5,711 bases of DNA from Candidatus Nanopelagicaceae bacterium (GTDB lineage: Bacteria > Actinomycetota > Actinomycetes > Nanopelagicales > Nanopelagicaceae): positions 1 to 5,711 of the forward strand of contig CANJXW010000045.1 of the NCBI GenBank assembly GCA_947478965.1, given 5' to 3'. Of this stretch, positions 1 through 5,055 are shown one piece after another; position 1 is the stretch's first letter; each line of letters begins with the position of its first letter. The notes below the pieces were generated by a model. That model saw nothing but the letters and a program-made list of their open reading frames with translations. It had not been told where the DNA came from and ran no database searches. Made by a program: the position numbers and the translations under genes.

Positions 1-872
1 AGAGAGATAACGTTAAGAAAATTGTTCGCAATGGTCGAGAAAAATATATTCCCTTTGCGCAACCGGACTCGCTCACACGAGTTCTTGGTATTGCATCCGG
101 CAAAGGTGGCGTAGGTAAGTCATCCCTCACTACAAACCTTGCGATAGCTGCTGCGCAAAAAGGTCTACGTGTTGGAATCCTCGATGCCGATGTCTATGGA
201 CACTCGATCCCTCGATTGATGGGTCTCATGGGCCAGCGACCAACAGCTATCGACCAAATGTTTATCCCCTTGGTCTCCTACGGGGTAAAAGTTGTCTCCA
301 TGGAGATGTTTAAACCAGAGCGTTCGGATGCAGTTGCCTACCGCGGACCACTTCTACACCGAGTCCTTGAACAATTGCTCTCTGATGCACATTGGGGAGA
401 TCTCGATCTTCTCTTGATAGATCTTCCACCTGGCACAGGCGATCTTGCGATATCACTTGGTCAGTTAATTCCTACATCTGAAATTCTTGTGGTTACAACC
501 CCTCAAATTGCAGCGGCGGAGGTAGCTGAGCGCGCAGGGCGCATCGCGCACCAAATCCACCAGCGAGTAGTCGGTGTGATCGAAAATATGTCTGCATATG
601 CATGCCCTCATTGCAATGAAGAGATTTCACTCTTTGGAGAAGGCGGGGGAGAAGAGACATCAAAGCGACTCTCACTCCTCGTCGGAAGCGATGTACCGCT
701 CCTTGGAAAAGTTCCCTTTAGCCCACAACTTCGTACTGGCGGTGATGAGGGAACCCCTGTGGTTGTCTCTGATCCTGAAAGTCCAAGTGCAAAGGTGATC
801 TCATCTATTGCAGAGAAACTCATGGTGCGAACTAATTCGTTAGTTGGCGTCCGTCTCGGGCTTGCTACGTAG
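1..872 (+). CDS. mrp: Mrp/ApbC/NBP35-family Fe-S cluster carrier ATPase (5' part missing)
   Basis: Cytosolic P-loop ATPase of the Mrp/ApbC family, which binds a bridging [4Fe-4S] cluster and passes it to apo-proteins. The reading frame is open from position 3, giving 289 visible residues and ending in TAG at 870-872. The first ATG inside the window (216) is not the start, because the nucleotide-binding site lies upstream of it. Visible residues 33-40 are the deviant Walker A motif GKGGVGKS. Residues 61-68 (DADVYGHS) are the switch/Walker A' region. D140 with PPGTGD at 142-147 is the Walker B/switch II region, and ENMS follows. C201 and C204 (CPHC) are the family's cluster ligands. The N-terminal MIP18/DUF59 domain, if present, lies upstream of the window. 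The last residues (VRTNSLVGVRLGLAT) follow the conserved domain and overlap the opposing DUF1003 gene by 33 bases. Family assignment is very secure; the physiological client proteins are unknown. Confidence 0.96.
   Translation, partial: RDNVKKIVRNGREKYIPFAQPDSLTRVLGIASGKGGVGKSSLTTNLAIAAAQKGLRVGILDADVYGHSIPRLMGLMGQRPTAIDQMFIPLVSYGVKVVSMEMFKPERSDAVAYRGPLLHRVLEQLLSDAHWGDLDLLLIDLPPGTGDLAISLGQLIPTSEILVVTTPQIAAAEVAERAGRIAHQIHQRVVGVIENMSAYACPHCNEEISLFGEGGGEETSKRLSLLVGSDVPLLGKVPFSPQLRTGGDEGTPVVVSDPESPSAKVISSIAEKLMVRTNSLVGVRLGLAT
826..850. terminator. Candidate bidirectional hairpin between convergent genes
   Basis: AACTAA (830-835), loop TTCG (836-839) and TTAGTT (840-845) form a perfect 6-bp stem. 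After one G-G mismatch (829/846) it can extend through C828-G847, G827-C848 and two G-U wobbles. It lies inside the last codons of mrp and contains the stop codon of the opposing DUF1003 gene (840-842). This is where convergent transcripts would be expected to end. Against a classical intrinsic terminator: the stem is AU-rich, neither side has a U-tract, and the loop is closed by A-U rather than the C-G pair of super-stable UUCG loops. It may instead only protect 3' ends, or be chance. Confidence 0.3.
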
Positions 873-1349
873 ATCTTTAGAGCGATCCTTATGTAACTCT
901 TTAGCCAAGTCACCAATCTCATTGCGGATGAAGTCGCGAGTTGCAACCTCACCTAATGAAATACGCAGACTTGCAATTTCGCGGGTGAGATATTCAGTAT
1001 CAGCAATGCTTCGATTGTTCTGTGCACGATCTTCATTGAGCGCAATGCGATCTCTATCTGCTTGACGATTTTGTGCAAGGAGAATTAAAGGCGCTGCGTA
1101 GGACGCTTGTAAAGATAAAATCAGCGTCAAAAAGATAAAGGGATAGCTATCAAAGCGAAGTCGCTCTGGAGCAACAATGTTCCAGATAACCCATGAGAGA
1201 ACAAAGACGCTCATGTAAACCAAGAAGCGGGCAGTACCAAGGAAGCGTGCAAATTTCTCTGAGATACGCCCGAAGACTTCTGGGTCGTAATTAGGACGCA
1301 GTGAACGACGAGCTTCGCGCGGTGTATCTAAGCCATTGACTCTTGCCAT
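840..1349 (-). CDS. DUF1003 family two-helix membrane protein
   Basis: A 169-residue protein of unknown function that matches the DUF1003 family by its hallmark stretch around residues 69-99: a hydrophobic helix, then QASYAAPLILLAQNRQADRD. Visible parts are a basic N-terminus with conserved-looking LGTARFL (37-43), membrane helix 1 at about 39-58, a short loop, membrane helix 2 at about 68-91, and a charged C-terminal tail (about 95-160) likely to be helical or coiled coil. The start ATG (1349-1347) overlaps the TAA of the upstream MgtE-N/CBS gene by one base (TAATG), so the two are probably translationally coupled. GGGTGAAG just before the ATG is a possible weak ribosome site. Its 3' end overlaps mrp by 33 bases on the other strand. 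From memory, Rv1231c of M. tuberculosis is the counterpart in a similar neighbourhood. Role is unknown; a membrane partner for the co-translated sensor-like protein is an inference. Confidence 0.92.
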   Translation of the reverse strand: MARVNGLDTPREARRSLRPNYDPEVFGRISEKFARFLGTARFLVYMSVFVLSWVIWNIVAPERLRFDSYPFIFLTLILSLQASYAAPLILLAQNRQADRDRIALNEDRAQNNRSIADTEYLTREIASLRISLGEVATRDFIRNEIGDLAKELHKDRSKDLRSKPETDAN

Positions 1350-2665
1350 TACTTCACCCGCCCTTTAATTTCATCACTTGCTTCTGCACTGAGATTGCCT
1401 AGTGGACCTGTACCACGCGTTGAATCACGGTGATCGTGGCGCCAGTTTTCTGGCAGCAAGTGATCGAGAACGTCATCGACGGTAACAGCGCCAAGCAATC
1501 GGTCATTTCCATCAACGACTGGAACTGAAAGTAGGTTGTAGCTCGCTAAATACGATGAAACTTCATGCAGGGATGCATTTGGATTAAGGCCTTGTGTATC
1601 GGTATCAACGATTGAACCAAGAAGAGTTGATGGTGGTTCGCGCAATAGTCGTTGATAGTGAACCATTCCGATATAGCGGCCGGTAGGGGTTTCCAGGGGT
1701 TGGCGAGTAATAAATACCTGTGATGCAAGTGCTGGAGAAATCTCAAGGAGTCGAACGGTTGCAAGAGCATCTGCAACTGAATAATCAGCGCTCATGATGA
1801 TTGGATCGGTCGTCATCATTCCGCCTGCTGAATAATCTTCATAGGTCATCAGACGTAAAACATCTTCGGCATCTTCTGGCTCCATCAACTCAAGGAGAGC
1901 TTGAGCGCGCTCTTCGCCAACTTCACGAAGTAAGTCAGCCGCATCATCTGGATCCATCTCACCTAGAACGTCAGCTGCGCGCTCTCCTTCAAGTTCAGCA
2001 AGGAGTTCAACGCGCTCTGCTTCTTCCATTTCTTGAAGTACATCTGCAAGTCGCTCGTCATTAAGGGCGCGTGCAACTTCAACGCGACGCTTAGGAGCCA
2101 AATCTTGAATTACCGCTGCAAGGTCTGCGGCGCGAAGATTACTTAGGGTAGAGAGAAGATTAGTTACACCTTGATTATGTTCTGGGAGTGCAAAACCAGT
2201 GAGCTCTTCCCAAGCGACTGTCGATGTTGCACCTTTGCGGCGAAAACCTCGACCCTTGCGCATAATGTGAACTCGGGTAATAAGCCAATCACCTGTGCGA
2301 TTTTGTTCCATACCCATATCTTCAACAACGACTTCTTCACCCGAATTAACAAGAGAGATGGAGCGATCGAGAAGTTCACCAAGAACGAGAATTTCACCTG
2401 GGCGCGAATCAAAGCGACGCATATTGACAAGACCTGTGATGACAACGGCGCCAGATTCGATGGATGTCACTCGCGTGATCGGAACAAAGACTCGACGACG
2501 AAGTGGAACTTCAACGACAATACCGAGAATTCTGGGGGATTGATTATTAGAACGAAGGGTCGCGACAGCATCGCGCACCTTTCCGACTGGATCTCCATTT
2601 GGATCAAAGACTGCAGTTCCGGCTAGGCGGGCGAGAAATACTCGCTGTAAGACATTTCCGCTCAT
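1349..2665 (-). CDS. Soluble PRC-barrel / MgtE-N / CBS-pair protein (MgtE-like, no channel domain)
   Basis: A 438-residue cytosolic protein. Residues about 10-80 fold as a PRC-barrel (GTAVFDPNGDPVGKVRD, then VFVPITRV), and 95-157 look like a second PRC-type repeat. Residues about 168-276 are the acidic helical MgtE-N domain, built of 12-residue repeats. YSAGGMMTTDPI (278-289) is the characteristic junction from MgtE-N to the CBS domains. CBS1 spans about 284-345 and CBS2 about 347-405 (SVPVVDGNDRLLGAVTVDDVLDHLL region). In MgtE channels the N and CBS domains bind Mg2+ and gate the pore. Here the protein ends soon after CBS2 with no membrane segment, so it cannot be a transporter by itself, although databases often label such proteins magnesium transporters. 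Length and architecture resemble Rv1232c (from memory). It is first in a two-gene operon with the DUF1003 gene. The ATG at 2665 has no Shine-Dalgarno but a -10 hexamer at leaderless spacing. A Mg2+ or nucleotide sensor role is inferred. Confidence 0.93.
   Translation of the reverse strand: MSGNVLQRVFLARLAGTAVFDPNGDPVGKVRDAVATLRSNNQSPRILGIVVEVPLRRRVFVPITRVTSIESGAVVITGLVNMRRFDSRPGEILVLGELLDRSISLVNSGEEVVVEDMGMEQNRTGDWLITRVHIMRKGRGFRRKGATSTVAWEELTGFALPEHNQGVTNLLSTLSNLRAADLAAVIQDLAPKRRVEVARALNDERLADVLQEMEEAERVELLAELEGERAADVLGEMDPDDAADLLREVGEERAQALLELMEPEDAEDVLRLMTYEDYSAGGMMTTDPIIMSADYSVADALATVRLLEISPALASQVFITRQPLETPTGRYIGMVHYQRLLREPPSTLLGSIVDTDTQGLNPNASLHEVSSYLASYNLLSVPVVDGNDRLLGAVTVDDVLDHLLPENWRHDHRDSTRGTGPLGNLSAEASDEIKGRVK
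1838..2125 (-). repeat. Eight tandem 12-residue (36-base) protein repeats in the MgtE-N domain
   Basis: Residues 181-276 of the MgtE-N/CBS protein divide into eight consecutive 12-residue units with no insertion or deletion, starting at 181, 193, 205, 217, 229, 241, 253 and 265. Examples are RLADVLQEMEEA, RAADVLGEMDPD, DAADLLREVGEE and DAEDVLRLMTYE. The pattern is charged-x-A/V-x-x-L/A-hydrophobic at the start, a hydrophobic residue at position 9, and then a short acidic turn. This fits the superhelix of short helices known for MgtE-N. The repeats are at protein level; the DNA copies have diverged, so this is not a recent DNA tandem duplication. Confidence 0.75.
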
Positions 2666-2671
2666 GGGGTA

Positions 2672-2701
2672 AGGGTATCGGCTAGGTTTGTCTCATGTCG
2701 C
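2672..2701 (-). promoter_or_regulatory. Putative leaderless promoter of the MgtE-N/CBS-DUF1003 operon
   Basis: On the minus strand, TACCCT (2677-2672) occupies exactly -12 to -7 relative to the ATG at 2665. This is where a -10 box sits if transcription starts at the A of the start codon. An 18-base spacer precedes it, with GCGACA (2701-2696) as a possible -35 (4 of 6 matches to TTGACA); this lies within the first codons of the opposite gene. The six bases between the -10 and the ATG are TACCCC, with no purine-rich ribosome site, which supports leaderless translation. Leaderless mRNAs are common in actinobacteria. Confidence 0.55.
2683..2694 (+). promoter_or_regulatory. Putative leaderless promoter of the EamA-PHP-MarC-DUF2236 operon
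   Basis: TAGGTT (2683-2688) fits the TANNNT -10 consensus and sits exactly at -12 to -7 of the ATG at 2695, as for a leaderless transcript. No convincing -35 was found at 16-18 bases upstream. The AGG at 2684-2686 could alternatively act as a weak ribosome site 8 bases from the ATG, in which case the true promoter would lie further upstream inside the opposite gene. This -10 falls in the spacer of the opposing promoter, so the two could not be occupied by polymerase at once. Confidence 0.45.
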
Positions 2702-3603
2702 AACCTTTATCTCAAGATAGCCATACAGATATTCCAGAACGAAGCGACCTCATACGCCTAGGAATCGGAATTATTGGTATCGGGACATCAGGGCCCCTCA
2801 TTGCAATGAGTGCGATGCCCGTTCTCACGCTGATTTTTTGGCGAAATCTCGGTGGATCCTTGATGACCTTGCCCTTTGCACTTCGAAGCAAGATCGATCG
2901 CACGGGAGCAAAGTGGGCGATCCTTTCTGGGGTAGTACTCGCGCTTCATTTTTATGGTTTTTTTCTCGCAATGCGTATGACAACAGTTGCAGCAGGTACC
3001 GCCCTCGTTGCGCTCCAACCGATATTTGCAGCTCTCTTCGTCAAGATGACGGGCGGGCATATCCCATCGCGCGCTTGGCTTGGCATGTGTGTGAGCTTTG
3101 TGGGAGTTCTCCTTATCTCTGGCGTTGATCTTCAAATATCGACGAGAGCTTTCCTTGGTGATCTGGCGGCAATTGTTTCAGCAGCCCTCGCAGCTGTGTA
3201 CATGATGACGGGATCTCGTGCATCTCGCACCCTTGAGACGACGAGCTATACAACTATCTGTTATTTCGTTTGTGCGATTACCGCTCTTCCGATGGCCCTT
3301 ATCTCGGGTGTTCAAATTTTTCATTTTCAACGACGTGAGTGGTTGATCCTTCTTGGACTTATTCTCGGTGCACAAATTCTTGGCCATACAATGTTTAACT
3401 CGGTTCTTAAGCGCGTCTCGCCAGCGGTTGTTTCGCTCATCGTCTTTTTTGAAGTTCCCGTAAGTTCTGTACTTGCTGTGTGGTGGATGGGTCAGAAGCC
3501 ACCCGTTGGCATCATTCCAGGCATCGCACTTATCCTCTTTGGATGTGCGCTCGTTGTACTCCGTACGCGACCAGCGAAAGCGATGGTAAAGACAATTGAT
3601 TGA
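2695..3603 (+). CDS. EamA/DMT-superfamily inner-membrane transporter
   Basis: A 302-residue protein with the ten-helix, two-EamA-repeat layout of drug/metabolite transporters. Helices are at about 20-38, 43-62, 73-91, 97-117, 126-143, 152-171, 185-204, 215-233, 243-264 and 270-289. Repeat 1 ends near 143 and repeat 2 spans about 152-290. The AAGTALVALQPIFAALF stretch (99-115) and its counterpart RVSPAVVSLIVFFEVPVSSVLA (240-261) are the typical helix 4 and helix 9 motifs. Length is normal for the family. The substrate cannot be predicted; members export amino acids, nucleobases and other metabolites. ATG 2695 is the only sensible start, since the next methionine (residue 38) is past helix 1. 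It is the first gene of a four-gene operon, and its last 8 bases overlap the PHP gene. The divergent gene starts only 29 bases away. Confidence 0.93.
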   Translation: MSQPLSQDSHTDIPERSDLIRLGIGIIGIGTSGPLIAMSAMPVLTLIFWRNLGGSLMTLPFALRSKIDRTGAKWAILSGVVLALHFYGFFLAMRMTTVAAGTALVALQPIFAALFVKMTGGHIPSRAWLGMCVSFVGVLLISGVDLQISTRAFLGDLAAIVSAALAAVYMMTGSRASRTLETTSYTTICYFVCAITALPMALISGVQIFHFQRREWLILLGLILGAQILGHTMFNSVLKRVSPAVVSLIVFFEVPVSSVLAVWWMGQKPPVGIIPGIALILFGCALVVLRTRPAKAMVKTID

Positions 3604-4441
3604 TATTCACACTCACACAACCTGCAGTGACGGTACTGATACGCCATTTGCCTTAGTGCAGAAAGCCCTCTCAGCAGGAATCACAGTCTTAGGAGTAAGC
3701 GACCATGACTCAATTGCTGGATGGGATGAAGCAAGAAAAGCCCTTCGCGCTCCACTTTCATTAGCGCTCGGCGCAGAGATTTCAACTCTGACAACTGACG
3801 GCATAAGCGTGCACATCTTAGGACTTCTCTTTGATGGAACTAAAACATCAATGCGAAAGATGTTAGATGAAACTCGTGATCAACGTATCCCGCGCATGAA
3901 GAAGATGATCGCACTGCTCAACGCTGATGGAATTGAAGTTACGATGGAAGATGTGATGCGAGCTGCACCTGTTGGGGCAACCGTTGGTCGCCCACACCTT
4001 GCAGATGCTCTTGTTGCGCGAGGGTTGATCGCAGCTCGAGATGAAGCCTTTCGCGATCTATTACATAACGGCTCGAAATATTATGTTGAACATTTAGCGC
4101 CAACACCTGAAGATGCTATCCGCGAGATTCGCGCCTCTGGCGGAGTTGCAGTCATCGCCCATCCCTTTGCCTCGCGTCGTGGTCAGATCATTACGACAGA
4201 TACTTTTGCCGGATTAGTCGAAGCTGGGCTCAATGGGATTGAGGTAGACCATCGCGATCAGAGCGCTGACGAACGAGCAGCCTTGCGCGTGATTGCAAAA
4301 GAGCTCGGTATGGTCATTACGGGCGCCAGCGATTATCACGGTACGGGAAAGTTGAACTCATTAGGAGAAAATCTCACCCATGCAGGAGAATGGGAGCGCT
4401 TAGAAGCCCAAGCTGATCAGAGAAGAGTAGTCACCGTATGA
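3596..4441 (+). CDS. PHP-domain metal-dependent phosphoesterase (TrpH/YciV/RNase AM-like)
   Basis: A 281-residue enzyme with a full set of PHP metal ligands: H5 and H7 (IHTHT), D12 (CSDGT), H37 (SDHDS), E61, H73 (VHILG), H189 (AHPF), and D246 and H248 (SDYHG). GRPHLA (131-136) and the overall length (about 280-290 is usual) point to the TrpH/YciV subgroup. That subgroup includes E. coli RNase AM, a 5'-3' exonuclease trimming RNA 5' ends, and 3',5'-bisphosphate nucleotidases. Which substrate is used here is open. The start is TTG at 3596-3598: an in-frame TAA lies at 3587-3589, and the IHTHT metal site begins three codons after the TTG, so no other start keeps the active site. The gene starts 8 bases inside the EamA gene, and its TGA overlaps the ATG of the MarC gene (ATGA). 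There is no strong ribosome site, so coupling to upstream translation is likely. Confidence 0.92.
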   Translation: MIDIHTHTTCSDGTDTPFALVQKALSAGITVLGVSDHDSIAGWDEARKALRAPLSLALGAEISTLTTDGISVHILGLLFDGTKTSMRKMLDETRDQRIPRMKKMIALLNADGIEVTMEDVMRAAPVGATVGRPHLADALVARGLIAARDEAFRDLLHNGSKYYVEHLAPTPEDAIREIRASGGVAVIAHPFASRRGQIITTDTFAGLVEAGLNGIEVDHRDQSADERAALRVIAKELGMVITGASDYHGTGKLNSLGENLTHAGEWERLEAQADQRRVVTV

Positions 4442-5055
4442 ACGTCACTGAAGTAAGCGCAGTCACCTTCGCTGTTCAGGCATTTGTGACGCTACTTGTC
4501 ATTCTCGATCCACCAGGTGCGACCCCAATTTTTCTTGCCCTCGTAGCTGATCGAACAAAGAAAGAGCGCATTGCGCTCGCTTGGCAGGCAGCCCTTGTTT
4601 CACTTACTGTCATCACTTTCTTCTCGCTCTTTGGTCGCTTCATTCTTGAATATATGAACGTCTCTATAGAGGCGCTACAAGCTGCCGGTGGACTGCTCTT
4701 GCTCTATGTTTCCCTCGAACTTTTAACAGGTCGCCCCACAGGCGGAGATAGCGAAGCAAATAAGAACATCGCCCTTGTTCCCCTCGGTACACCACTTTTG
4801 GCAGGTCCAGGAGCAATTGTTGCAACGATGATCTTCGTTCAACAGATTGAATCTCCTGCGATGAGCTTTGGTTTAATTGCAGCGGTAGTCGCAGTGCATG
4901 TTGTTATCGCACTCTCACTTATGGCATCAACTACGATTCTTAAAGTTATTAAAGATTCAGGCGTAACTCTCCTTGCACGAATTGCAGGGTTGCTCCTTGC
5001 TGCAATTGCAGTTCAAATGCTCGTTGACGCTATTAAGGTCTTTACCTCCCAGTGA
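4438..5055 (+). CDS. MarC-family (UPF0056) integral membrane protein
   Basis: A 205-residue membrane protein with about six helices (roughly 8-36, 47-68, 76-97, 112-136, 143-165 and 181-200), normal for the family. The two family signatures are LDPPGATPIF (23-32) in the first helix and PLGTPLLAGPGAI (115-127) in the fourth. Their similarity reflects the inverted-repeat fold with two opposed half-helices. RIAGLLLAAIAVQML (181-195) is the conserved last helix. Despite the name, E. coli MarC was shown not to take part in multiple antibiotic resistance, and the family's substrate is not established. The ATG lies in an ATGA overlap with the PHP gene, and the TGA overlaps the next ATG by one base (TGATG). 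It is the third gene of the operon; regulation probably follows the promoter ahead of the EamA gene. Confidence 0.93.
   Translation: MNVTEVSAVTFAVQAFVTLLVILDPPGATPIFLALVADRTKKERIALAWQAALVSLTVITFFSLFGRFILEYMNVSIEALQAAGGLLLLYVSLELLTGRPTGGDSEANKNIALVPLGTPLLAGPGAIVATMIFVQQIESPAMSFGLIAAVVAVHVVIALSLMASTTILKVIKDSGVTLLARIAGLLLAAIAVQMLVDAIKVFTSQ

Noticed and set aside
532..550. GC-rich inverted repeat (GCGC-AGG-GCGC) inside mrp
   Set aside because: It is a short stem within conserved codons of the ATPase core, with no T-tract and no gene boundary nearby, so it is probably a consequence of codon content.
216..872. mrp starting at ATG 216
   Set aside because: The frame is open upstream to the window edge, and the region from 3 to 215 encodes the Walker A and A' motifs, so the gene begins before the window.
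608..952. A 114-codon minus-strand open frame opposite the mrp 3' end
   Set aside because: It overlaps conserved mrp coding sequence and part of the DUF1003 gene in another frame, and its product resembles no known family.
2171..2626. A 151-codon plus-strand open frame opposite the MgtE-N/CBS gene
   Set aside because: It is fully antisense to a well-recognised protein, its product is low-complexity and rich in N, T, K and D with no family resemblance, and it has no ribosome site or operon context.
1349..2665. Annotation as a complete MgtE magnesium transporter
   Set aside because: There is no membrane segment anywhere in the 438 residues, and the protein ends shortly after the second CBS domain. 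Only the regulatory half of MgtE is present.
4438..5055. MarC as a multiple antibiotic resistance determinant
   Set aside because: The name is historical, and E. coli MarC was shown not to affect multiple antibiotic resistance. Nothing else in the window suggests a resistance locus.
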